Shown piece by piece: positions 7,145-14,971 of a DNA stretch of 37,360 bases (its first letter is position 1; each line of letters opens with the position of its first letter). The DNA comes from an uncultured Spirochaetaceae bacterium (GTDB lineage: Bacteria; Spirochaetota; Spirochaetia; Sphaerochaetales; Sphaerochaetaceae). The notes beneath the pieces are model-generated. The model saw only the letters and a program-made list of their open reading frames with translations. It made no database searches and was not told the DNA's origin. Position numbers and translations under genes: made by a program. The DNA is taken from assembly GCA_944389065.1 (NCBI GenBank), contig CALXKZ010000063.1:1-37360 (forward strand), read 5' to 3'.

Positions 7145-9076
7145 TTATTTCACCTCTTCGTAGCTTGCATCCATTGTCGGACCATCCCCGTTTCCACTGC
7201 TGCTGGAAGATGACGATCCTGCATCACTGCTGCCAGCGGATGCGCCTGGCTGCTGCTGGTTCTGCTGAGCACTCTCATAGACCTTCTGTCCAAGCTCCAT
7301 CGAGGCCTGCTGGACTCTCTCAGTCTGGCTCTTGATGGTCTCTGCAGATGCATTCTGATCCTGAAGAGTATCCTTAAGATCCTTGAGTGCGCTCTCGATC
7401 TTCGCTCTCTCATCAGCAGATACTTTGTCACCATAGTCCTTAAGAGCTTTCTCTGTCGCATAGACTACGCTCTCTGCAGTATTCCTTGCATCAATGGACT
7501 CTCTTGCCCTCTTATCTTCATCGGCATGGGCCTCTGCATCCTTGACCATTCTATCGATCTCCTGCTCTGAAAGTCCAGAAGAAGACTCGATCCTGATCTT
7601 CTGCTCCTTGCCTGTTCCAAGATCCTTTGCAGAGACATGGACAATGCCGTTTGCATCGATATCGAATGTGACCTCGATCTGAGGTACTCCACGCGGAGCT
7701 GGCGCGATGCCTTCAAGGTTGAAGTTTCCAAGAGTCCTGTTCTGTGATGCAAGCTCTCTCTCACCCTGCAGTACGTGAATCGATACAGCAGTCTGTCCAT
7801 CGGAAGCTGTGGAGAAGATCTGGCTCTTTCTTGTAGGAATCGTGGTATTTCTCTCGATGAGCTTCGTGCATACGCCGCCAAGGGTCTCGATACCAAGTGA
7901 AAGCGGTGTGACATCAAGAAGAAGAACATCCTTGACATCACCCTTGAGGATTCCGCCCTGTATCGAAGCACCGACTGCAACGACCTCATCAGGATTGACA
8001 CCCTTGTGAGGCTCCTTTCCAAAGAGATTCTTGACAAGTTCCTGAACACAAGGGATTCTCGATGAACCACCGACAAGAATGACCTCATCAACATCGGATG
8101 CAGAGATGCCTGCATCGCGGAGAGCATTGAGACATGGCGTCTTTGTTCTCTCGACAAGCGGAGCTATCATCTGCTCGAACTTAGCTCTTGTAAGCTCCAT
8201 CTGAAGGTGGAGCGGACCGGATGCATTAGCCGTGATGAATGGAAGGTTGATCGTTGTTGTCGTTGAGGACGATAGCACGATCTTGGCCTGCTCGGCAGCT
8301 TCCTTGAGTCTCTGAAGGGACATCTTATCCTTTGAGAGATCCACACCATTCTTCTGCTTGAAATCAGCGACCATCCAGTCGATTATGCACTGATCTATGT
8401 TATCACCGCCAAGGTGCGTATCACCATTTGTGGACTTTACCTCAAATACTCCATCGCCCAGCTCAAGGATTGAGATATCAAAAGTACCGCCGCCGAAATC
8501 ATATACGGCGATTGTCTCTTCCTTATCGCTCTTTTCTTTTCCGAAACCATATGCAAGAGCAGCAGCCGTAGGCTCATTCACGATCCTCTTCACATCAAGG
8601 CCCGCAATCCTTCCTGCATCCTTTGTTGCCTGACGCTGTGAGTCATTGAAGTACGCAGGAACCGTGATGACAGCCTCCGTCACAGGCTCGCCGAGATAGT
8701 CCTCCGCGGTTTTCTTCATCTTCTGGAGAACAATAGCGGAAATCTCCTGAGGAGAGTATTCCTTGCCCCTTATCGCGACCTTGATCTCATCATTGGCACC
8801 TGCAACTACCTTGTAGGGAACCATCGAGATCTCCTCGCTGACCTCATGGTACTTTCTTCCCATGAATCTCTTGATAGAATAGACAGTATTCTCAGGGTTC
8901 GTGACCATCTGGTTCTTTGCCGGCTTTCCTACAAGTCTGTCATTCTCTGTGAAGCCGACTACGGACGGGGTTGTCCTATCACCTTCGCTGTTTGTGATGA
9001 CTACAGGCTCATTGCCCTCCATCACTGCCACGCAGCTGTTCGTCGTTCCAAGGTCTATACCTATAATCTTTCCCAT
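7145..9076 (-). CDS. dnaK: Chaperone DnaK (Hsp70)
   Basis: The ATP-driven Hsp70 that binds exposed hydrophobic peptides with DnaJ and GrpE. The 643 residues are of normal length. The nucleotide-binding domain starts with [14 protein letters not shown], includes the phosphate loop [13 protein letters not shown] (about 190-203) and VGGSSRIP (about 337), and is joined by the [15 protein letters not shown] linker to the substrate-binding domain. The tail has a serine/glycine run and ends EEVK, a slight variant of the usual EEVD-like bacterial tail. A GGAG lies upstream of the ATG. It sits second in grpE-dnaK-dnaJ-rlmB, 91 bases after grpE. Confidence 0.98.
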   Translation of the reverse strand: MGKIIGIDLGTTNSCVAVMEGNEPVVITNSEGDRTTPSVVGFTENDRLVGKPAKNQMVTNPENTVYSIKRFMGRKYHEVSEEISMVPYKVVAGANDEIKVAIRGKEYSPQEISAIVLQKMKKTAEDYLGEPVTEAVITVPAYFNDSQRQATKDAGRIAGLDVKRIVNEPTAAALAYGFGKEKSDKEETIAVYDFGGGTFDISILELGDGVFEVKSTNGDTHLGGDNIDQCIIDWMVADFKQKNGVDLSKDKMSLQRLKEAAEQAKIVLSSSTTTTINLPFITANASGPLHLQMELTRAKFEQMIAPLVERTKTPCLNALRDAGISASDVDEVILVGGSSRIPCVQELVKNLFGKEPHKGVNPDEVVAVGASIQGGILKGDVKDVLLLDVTPLSLGIETLGGVCTKLIERNTTIPTRKSQIFSTASDGQTAVSIHVLQGERELASQNRTLGNFNLEGIAPAPRGVPQIEVTFDIDANGIVHVSAKDLGTGKEQKIRIESSSGLSEQEIDRMVKDAEAHADEDKRARESIDARNTAESVVYATEKALKDYGDKVSADERAKIESALKDLKDTLQDQNASAETIKSQTERVQQASMELGQKVYESAQQNQQQPGASAGSSDAGSSSSSSSGNGDGPTMDASYEEVK

Positions 9077-9167
9077 TTTATTTTCTCTCCATATATTGCT
9101 TTAAGAATCATCATCGGATGGCTTTATCCCATCTCAGACGGTAAGATAATAAAGCGATGTGCAATCG

Positions 9168-9773
9168 TCAATTCTTTTTTGGCTTTCCGACCATTACTTT
9201 TGCGGCCCTGATCACCTTGCCATTGAGCTTGTATCCTTTGAGAAGGACCTGCAGAACCTTTTCCTTATCGAGGTTCTCATCTTCCTGCATAAGACATGCT
9301 TCCATCTCCGCAGGATTGAAATCCTCACCTTCCGGGGAATATGGCTCAAGTCCCCAGCTGTTATGCAGAATCGACTGAAGCTGGTTCTCGACCATCGACA
9401 CGCCAGTCCTGATCGACTCGATATCGCTGGAAGTACCTGCAGCCTCTACAGCTCTGGAGAAATTGTCAAGCGGATCAAGAAGGTCTTTTATCAGGCCCTC
9501 ATTCGCATAGCGTACAGCGCTGTCCTTTTCTGCACGTAGCCTCTTCTTGTAGTTCTCCGTCTCCGCAGCTTCCCTAAGAGCCTTATCCTTCAGGTCTGCA
9601 ATGGTTTCCTCCAGCTCCTTGACCTTTGCCTCCAGCTCAGAGATTCTCGCATCCTTCTCATCAGCCTCAGCGCCCTCTGCAGCAGCTGTATCCTTTGTTT
9701 CCTCTTCAGCATCAGCAATAGTCTTCTTATCTTCTTCAGGCATCTCGCACCTCTTCTTGTTTTTCTTCTTCAT
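9168..9773 (-). CDS. grpE: Nucleotide exchange factor GrpE
   Basis: The homodimeric factor that releases ADP from DnaK. The 201 residues have a lysine-rich start, a very acidic, low-complexity stretch (about 11-45), a long coiled coil (about 45-110) and the C-terminal beta domain ending IRAAKVMVGKPK, typical of the family. The start at 9773 is supported by GGAGGAGG on the minus strand a few bases upstream. It is the first gene of the operon, with a vegetative-type promoter at 9804-9832. No CIRCE element, the usual HrcA operator, is present in the upstream region. Confidence 0.95.
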   Translation of the reverse strand: MKKKNKKRCEMPEEDKKTIADAEEETKDTAAAEGAEADEKDARISELEAKVKELEETIADLKDKALREAAETENYKKRLRAEKDSAVRYANEGLIKDLLDPLDNFSRAVEAAGTSSDIESIRTGVSMVENQLQSILHNSWGLEPYSPEGEDFNPAEMEACLMQEDENLDKEKVLQVLLKGYKLNGKVIRAAKVMVGKPKKN

Positions 9774-9803
9774 TTTCCACCCTCCTCCGGGCAGCCAGTA
9801 ATG

Positions 9804-9832
9804 AAGATAATAAAGCCGGAAGATATAGTCAA
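9804..9832 (-). promoter_or_regulatory. Promoter of the grpE-dnaK-dnaJ-rlmB operon
   Basis: On the minus strand: TTGACT (9832-9827), a 17-base spacer and TATCTT (9809-9804). It is a housekeeping-type promoter 31 bases before the grpE start, with no CIRCE inverted repeat nearby. Confidence 0.6.
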
Positions 9833-9840
9833 ACCGCTTA

Positions 9841-9869
9841 TTGACTCAGAGCTGATCAGGCTGTAGATT
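9841..9869 (+). promoter_or_regulatory. Promoter of the thiamine transport operon
   Basis: TTGACT (9841-9846), a 17-base spacer and TAGATT (9864-9869). The predicted start, near 9876, falls at the first stem of the TPP riboswitch. Confidence 0.65.
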
Positions 9870-9873
9870 CTAG

Positions 9874-9947
9874 CTGTCTAGGGGTGGCACCAGCCTGAGA
9901 ACATACCCTCGGACCTGATCTGGATAATGCCAGCGAAGGAAAGACAG
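9874..9947 (+). promoter_or_regulatory. TPP (THI-box) riboswitch
   Basis: The conserved THI-box elements are all present: GGGGTG, CTGAGA at 9895-9900, ACCTGATCTGGATAATGCC at 9913-9931 and GCGAAGG. The closing helix P1 is a perfect CTGTCT (9874-9879) with AGACAG (9942-9947). The aptamer ends only 8 bases before the thiB Shine-Dalgarno GGAGGAG (9956-9962), with no terminator hairpin between them. Ligand binding therefore most likely blocks ribosome access rather than stopping transcription. Confidence 0.95.
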
Positions 9948-9966
9948 TGCCGCCCGGAGGAGTTCT

Positions 9967-10968
9967 ATGAAAAAGACAATCCTTTTGGCTCTGATCATTG
10001 CATCGATAGCAGTGCCGATTTCAGCACAGGCTGCAGGTGAAGATAACACTCTGACTGTTTACGCCTATGATTCATTCTCCGGTGACTGGGGACCTGCCGG
10101 GAAGCTTATCCCGATGTTTGAGGAGAAGACAGGAATTGACGTTGAGCTTGTCGGAGCCGGGGATGCGGTGGAAATGCTCAGCAGGATAGAGCTTGAGGGA
10201 AGCATGACAGACGCCGATGTCGTAATCGGAATCACCGATGATTTCGCATACAGGGCATATGATTACCTTGAGCCTTATGAGACTCCTGTCCTTGAGGATA
10301 TACCGGACAGGCTTGAGTTCGATCCCGAGCACAGGCTGATACCATTCGACTATGGTGACTTTGCATTCGTATGGGATTCGGAATCAGGAATAAGAAAGCC
10401 GGAATCGCTGATGGATCTCACTTCCCCCGAGTATAAGGGGCAGGTAATACTCATCGACCCCAGAACCTCATCGGTAGGACTGGGACTGCTCCTCTGGACC
10501 TATAACCTCTACGGGGATGACTTCGTATCATGGTGGGAAGCAATGAAGGACAATGCGCTTACTGTAGCCGATGGCTGGTCATCAGCATACGGACTTTTCA
10601 CAGAAGGAGAGGCCCCTATCGTTCTCTCGTACACAACAAGTCCCGTCTACCATGTGATGAACGACAATACCACAAGATACCAGGCCCTGATATTCCCCGA
10701 AGGGCATGAGGCTACGATCGAGGGTATAGGGATAATAAAAGGAACGGACAAGAGGGCCGAAGCAGAGGCTTTCATCGATTTCATCCTGACAGATGGGCAG
10801 GCAGATATCGCTATAGCGAACTCCATGTATCCGGCAAACAGCACGACAGTTCTTCCAGATGCTTTCGACTATGCGCCGGAACCGGATACCATGTTCACAT
10901 CCACAGGCATTAATGAAGATGCGAAAGATGAAATAATAGATATATGGACAGAAACAATGGCAAGATAG
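9967..10968 (+). CDS. thiB: Thiamine ABC transporter, periplasmic binding protein ThiB
   Basis: Captures thiamine or its phosphates in the periplasm and hands them to ThiP. The 333 residues start with a signal peptide (MKKTILLALIIASIAVPISA, cleavage near AQA-AG at about 23) and continue as a class II solute-binding protein opening with TLTVYAYDSF. Recognisable ThiB stretches are YGDFAFVWD, LLDLTSPEYKG-like LMDLTSPEYKG, and SYTTSPVYH near the ligand site. The GGAGGAG before the ATG is directly downstream of a TPP riboswitch, which independently supports the substrate. The 3' end overlaps thiP by 25 bases. Confidence 0.93.
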   Translation: MKKTILLALIIASIAVPISAQAAGEDNTLTVYAYDSFSGDWGPAGKLIPMFEEKTGIDVELVGAGDAVEMLSRIELEGSMTDADVVIGITDDFAYRAYDYLEPYETPVLEDIPDRLEFDPEHRLIPFDYGDFAFVWDSESGIRKPESLMDLTSPEYKGQVILIDPRTSSVGLGLLLWTYNLYGDDFVSWWEAMKDNALTVADGWSSAYGLFTEGEAPIVLSYTTSPVYHVMNDNTTRYQALIFPEGHEATIEGIGIIKGTDKRAEAEAFIDFILTDGQADIAIANSMYPANSTTVLPDAFDYAPEPDTMFTSTGINEDAKDEIIDIWTETMAR

Positions 10969-12566
10969 GGCTATGGAGCTACAAGGCAAGGACAGTACCA
11001 GCCTTTCTGCTTATCACGCTTCTTTTTGTTCTTCCCATGGTTCTCGTCTTTGGAAGCGCAATCAGAGAAGGAACGCTTGTTGATAGTCTGGAAGAGGCAT
11101 CAACATACAGAATACTGCTATTCACTGTCGAAGAAGCATTCGTCTCGGCCCTTATCTCGACAGTGGCGGCAGTTCCTTTCGCAGCGTTCTTCTCCCGCTA
11201 CCGCTTTCCAGGACGAAAGGCCATACTTGCGCTTTCAGGACTATCATTCACAATGCCTGCGATCCTTGTCGTCCTAGGCTTCGTGATCTGGTATGGCAAC
11301 AATGGATATCTGAATACGCTGCTGGCAGGGATAATCGGAACAGGAGCCAAACCAATCAGGATCCTGTACTCATTTCCTGCTATAATCCTTGCACATGCCT
11401 ACCTCAACTTCCCCATTGCATTCCTGATAATAACATCAGCATGGAGCGAGCGGTCTGAAACTGAAGAACTTGCGGCATATACCCTTGGGAAAGGCCGCTT
11501 ATGGACATTCTCCCACGTCACCCTTCCCTCTCTCCGCGGTAGTGTGGCATCCTCCTTTGCACTTATATTCCTCTATTGCTTCTCCTCCTTTGCAATAGTT
11601 CTTGTGCTTGGCGGTCAGCCGCGCTACTACACGATGGAGGCAGAGATCTACAGGAGAGTATATATCGATGCAGACATTCCTTCTGCAGCTGCCATCTCCA
11701 TAATAGCCCTTGCCGCAACAGCTATCATGCTCCTGATCATGCCCTCTGGGCGAAGGGAAAAGCGTATAGGAAGGAAAGCGAGAGAACTCAGGAAAGCAAA
11801 AGGCGGAAGTCTTGCCGCAGCCTTTCTCATAGTGCTTCTCATTCTCCTTTTTCTTCTTCCGCCCATGATTGCCATCGTATACAGAAGCTTCCATGCAAAA
11901 GGAGGAGCATTCACTACCGAGCATTGGGCAAAAGGACTCAGTGCAGGATACGGAGCAATGCTTTCAAGCTTCATTATCGCTTTTGTCTCCTCATATCTAT
12001 CAGCTTCTGCAGCATCTGCTATCGCTCTATATTCTGCACACAGCAGATCCAGGTTCCTTCCTTTCTTCTCCACCCTTCCTCTTGCCGCGGGGTCAGTGAC
12101 GATAGGGCTCGGACTTCTCATAGCCTCATCATACATAGGATCGCTGATACCGCTCTCTGCTGACTGGCTAAGATATATATTGCTCCTTGCTGCCCATGTG
12201 ATGATAACACTCCCATTCTCTGTCAGGACAATCACCCCAAGGGCCCAGGCCATTCCAGAGGTTCTCAGAGACAGTGCATATACACTAGGAATGAGCAGCA
12301 GGAAGACCATCAGAAAAGTGGAGAAGCCACTGCTGAGAAGCGGGAGAAGAAAAGCATTCTGCTTCTCATTTGCGCTTTCTCTGGGAGAGGTGAATGCCAC
12401 CATGATGATATCATTAGGACGCCTTACTACACTTCCTGCCCTTATATACGATCTTATTGGACGCTATGATTACCAGAGTGCATCTGCACTTGGGACTATC
12501 CTGCTTCTGGAAGCCCTGATCGTATTCATCATTGCTGAAATCGGAGACAAAGATGTCATTTCTTGA
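10944..12566 (+). CDS. thiP: Thiamine ABC transporter permease ThiP
   Basis: The inner-membrane channel of the thiamine importer. The 540 residues form two fused permease halves, each with about six hydrophobic segments, as is usual for ThiP and related iron-type permeases. The first EAA-like loop is near ELAAYTLGKGRLWTFSHVTLP, and the second contains VLRDSAYTLGMSSRKT. The start at 10944 lies inside thiB and has no strong ribosome site, so it is probably translated by coupling. Its stop overlaps the thiQ start by 14 bases. Confidence 0.92.
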   Translation: MDRNNGKIGLWSYKARTVPAFLLITLLFVLPMVLVFGSAIREGTLVDSLEEASTYRILLFTVEEAFVSALISTVAAVPFAAFFSRYRFPGRKAILALSGLSFTMPAILVVLGFVIWYGNNGYLNTLLAGIIGTGAKPIRILYSFPAIILAHAYLNFPIAFLIITSAWSERSETEELAAYTLGKGRLWTFSHVTLPSLRGSVASSFALIFLYCFSSFAIVLVLGGQPRYYTMEAEIYRRVYIDADIPSAAAISIIALAATAIMLLIMPSGRREKRIGRKARELRKAKGGSLAAAFLIVLLILLFLLPPMIAIVYRSFHAKGGAFTTEHWAKGLSAGYGAMLSSFIIAFVSSYLSASAASAIALYSAHSRSRFLPFFSTLPLAAGSVTIGLGLLIASSYIGSLIPLSADWLRYILLLAAHVMITLPFSVRTITPRAQAIPEVLRDSAYTLGMSSRKTIRKVEKPLLRSGRRKAFCFSFALSLGEVNATMMISLGRLTTLPALIYDLIGRYDYQSASALGTILLLEALIVFIIAEIGDKDVIS

Positions 12567-13527
12567 AATAACGGATCTGAAGAAGAAATACAGAGACTTT
12601 TCACTCTCACTTTCCCTGGAAGTAGAAGAAGGAGAGTTTGTCTCACTGATCGGACCATCCGGGTCAGGAAAATCAACACTGCTTTCAATCATCGCGGGAA
12701 TCCTTTCTCCAGATAGCGGAAAGATACTGCTTTCCGGAGAGGACATAACAAAAAAGAGAATACAGGACAGAGGGATAGGGATGGTTTTCCAGGATATGGC
12801 TCTTTTCCCTTCCATGAATGTAAGGAAGAACATCCAGGTAGGCATGAAGGAGAAGGACAGGAAGAAGCGGGAGGAGCTTGCTGACAGGCTTCTTGAGCTC
12901 ATAGGCCTTTCAGGATACGGCCAGAGATCCGTATCCTCATTATCCGGAGGCGAAGCACAGCGTGTCGCCCTTGCCAGGTCTATAGCGGCAGAGCCTAGGA
13001 TTCTTCTTCTTGATGAACCGCTTTCATCCCTTGATGCTCCTCTGCGAAAGCATCTGAGAGCTGCTATCCGCTCCATCCATGACAGCTTGGGAATCACAAT
13101 GCTCTATGTCACTCATGACAGGGAGGAGGCGTTCGCCGTATCGGATAGAATCGCTATAATGCATGGCGGGAGTGTTGAAGCATACGGAACTGCAGAAGAG
13201 CTGTACAGAAAACCTTCCAGCATGTTCACTGCATTCTTCACCGGAGAGGGAACAGCAATACCTCTCGCCGCAATCTCTGAAAAAGAAGAAGGCATGTTCT
13301 TCTTCCGGCCTGAGAATGCAATCATAACAGATGGCTGTCAATCCCTGGAGCATTATATCGTCCTGGAGAATGCAGAGATAGTATCGGCGGAATTCACAGG
13401 CGATGGGTACACCCTCGGCCTCGACTGGAATGGCTATCAGATTCTCGCAAGAAGCGCAGAAAAACCCAGGAAGAAGGATGTTTCTGTCGCAATTCTGAAA
13501 GAAAAAGCAGAAATCCTCCGTTCCTGA
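12553..13527 (+). CDS. thiQ: Thiamine ABC transporter ATP-binding protein ThiQ
   Basis: Powers thiamine import by ATP hydrolysis at the inner face of the membrane. The 324 residues carry Walker A GPSGSGKST (34-42), the Q-loop at Gln80, the signature LSGGE (130-134), Walker B ILLLDEP (150-156) and the switch His188. A further 110 residues after the ATPase domain are probably a regulatory OB-like domain; E. coli ThiQ lacks this and is near 230 residues. The start is placed at MSFLEITDL because GGAG lies eight bases upstream; an earlier in-frame ATG at 12532 is inside thiP and lacks one. Confidence 0.92.
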   Translation: MSFLEITDLKKKYRDFSLSLSLEVEEGEFVSLIGPSGSGKSTLLSIIAGILSPDSGKILLSGEDITKKRIQDRGIGMVFQDMALFPSMNVRKNIQVGMKEKDRKKREELADRLLELIGLSGYGQRSVSSLSGGEAQRVALARSIAAEPRILLLDEPLSSLDAPLRKHLRAAIRSIHDSLGITMLYVTHDREEAFAVSDRIAIMHGGSVEAYGTAEELYRKPSSMFTAFFTGEGTAIPLAAISEKEEGMFFFRPENAIITDGCQSLEHYIVLENAEIVSAEFTGDGYTLGLDWNGYQILARSAEKPRKKDVSVAILKEKAEILRS

Positions 13528-13571
13528 ATGTCCAAAACGGCTACTTAGCGCGTATATAAAGAGGAGGGAAA

Positions 13572-14096
13572 ATGAAATACCTGCTCTTTATGGCTTTAAT
13601 AGCGCTTTCACCGCTTTATGCAGCTGCATGGTCGCCTTCAGCTTCCTTGGGCATATTCTGGGAAGGGAATATCCATAAGGATGGAATCGACAGCACAAAG
13701 AATACAATGACATCGATTGCCGCCGCCGTGGAAGCATCGCTTCCTGCAATCACCATAGGACCTCACCGGTTCTCGCTTCCATTTCACATCATCTACACTT
13801 CCCAGTCGATAGCCATAGAACGTATCCAGCGCCTGAGCTCGTTGGAAGCAGGAGCAGGCTTTGAATACAGCTACCGGATCAGAAGAATAGAGATAGGAAG
13901 TGCGCTTACTGCAGCAATACGCTGGTATGAGAAAGCAAATGCCGCAGAGTGGATCATCGGAGGAAAGGTACATGCGTCCTTCAGGATACTTCCCTATGCC
14001 TCAGTAACGATACCGCTATGGATATCCGGAGGAAAGAGCGGCATCTCAATCAGAACAGGGGCCGCAATCACACTGCAATTCGGAGGTATCATATGA
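13572..14096 (+). CDS. Secreted beta-barrel-like protein, unknown function
   Basis: I do not recognise the family. The 174 residues begin with a signal peptide (MKYLLFMALIALSPLYAAA). The rest is made of alternating hydrophobic/polar stretches, with glycine-rich turns at the end (SGGKSGISIRTGAAITLQFGG), suggesting a small outer-membrane barrel or beta sandwich. A very good AGGAGG precedes the ATG and a TATATA box lies just before that. Its stop overlaps the start of the caspase-like lipoprotein gene (ATGA), so the two are made together and may act together at the cell surface. Confidence 0.8.
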   Translation: MKYLLFMALIALSPLYAAAWSPSASLGIFWEGNIHKDGIDSTKNTMTSIAAAVEASLPAITIGPHRFSLPFHIIYTSQSIAIERIQRLSSLEAGAGFEYSYRIRRIEIGSALTAAIRWYEKANAAEWIIGGKVHASFRILPYASVTIPLWISGGKSGISIRTGAAITLQFGGII

Positions 14097-14971
14097 GAAT
14101 ATTGCTAGCAATAATCCTGTCCATGCTCATATCATCATGCACAAGTGATATACCCCGCTCAGATGTATTCTTCATCTCCGTTGCCGCTTCCTATGGCTCT
14201 GAAGGCAGCCTGAATTACCTCAAGAACCCTCCCGGCGACCAGAGAGCTCTATCTGAACAGCTGTCTTACATATCATCAAGGAAAAAGATACCATATAAGG
14301 AATATCTATTTCTTGAAGATAATGGACGGATGAGCATATCCGGAGATGAGCGCCCCTGGGGAAGGAAAGAGATACTCAGGCTTCTTGAGAATATTGAATC
14401 AGAGGATGATGATCTCATCATATTCCATTACTCAGGGCACGGTGACAGCAATGGGAGCATGATAATGCCTGACGGGACAAGGCTCAACCCTGATGACATT
14501 CTGTACAGACTGAGGAGAGCAGATGGAATGAAGTGCGCATTCATTGATTCATGCTATTCAGGGCGCTTCGTGAATGGAGAATCCACGCTGGTGAATGGCG
14601 AGATATTCTATGAGGGCCAGCTTGTATCGGAATCCTTCGCAAATGCGCTTCTTCCATCCCTCAAGCTCTTCTTCACCATATCAGAGCCTACGTATTGGAA
14701 TACATGGGTGCTTTCAGCAGCGACATCGAAGCAGCTTTCATATGACAGCTGGAATGATGGGTTGGACAGGCAGAGCGAATTCGGGGCTTTCACTTACTAC
14801 CTGCTGAAAGCCCTTGGATACAGAATGGACACAGGCACTCCTGCTCTTCCTGACGGAAGGATAACCTTCTATACGATATATGACACGATAAAAAGCACGA
14901 TGTCAGAGACACTCTGGAAAAGAGCGACCCCGCAAGTGACACTGACACCTGTGGATCTCGTGCTGTTCTAG
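14093..14971 (+). CDS. Caspase-like (peptidase C14 family) lipoprotein
   Basis: A predicted cysteine peptidase of the caspase/metacaspase fold, anchored to the envelope. The 292 residues start with a lipoprotein signal (ILSMLISSC, lipid-modified Cys16). The p20-like domain follows, with the catalytic His116 in YSGHGD and Cys154 in FIDSCYSG, both at the spacing seen in the family. It lacks any obvious extra binding domain, so substrate and activation are unknown. Translation is coupled to the upstream barrel-like protein by ATGA. The gene is convergent with uvrB, and their stop codons share the palindrome CTAG. Confidence 0.88.
   Translation: MRILLAIILSMLISSCTSDIPRSDVFFISVAASYGSEGSLNYLKNPPGDQRALSEQLSYISSRKKIPYKEYLFLEDNGRMSISGDERPWGRKEILRLLENIESEDDDLIIFHYSGHGDSNGSMIMPDGTRLNPDDILYRLRRADGMKCAFIDSCYSGRFVNGESTLVNGEIFYEGQLVSESFANALLPSLKLFFTISEPTYWNTWVLSAATSKQLSYDSWNDGLDRQSEFGAFTYYLLKALGYRMDTGTPALPDGRITFYTIYDTIKSTMSETLWKRATPQVTLTPVDLVLF

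Noticed and set aside
7190..7260. Serine-run repeat in the dnaK tail as a variable microsatellite
   Set aside because: The codons are mixed rather than a pure repeat, and low-complexity tails are normal in DnaK.
9077..9840. Search for a CIRCE element (TTAGCACTC-N9-GAGTGCTAA) before grpE or dnaK
   Set aside because: No inverted repeat of this kind is present in 9077-9167 or 9774-9840.
11648..13097. Long minus-strand frames opposite thiP and thiQ (251 and 227 residues)
   Set aside because: Both are antisense to well supported transporter genes and carry no motif or ribosome site.
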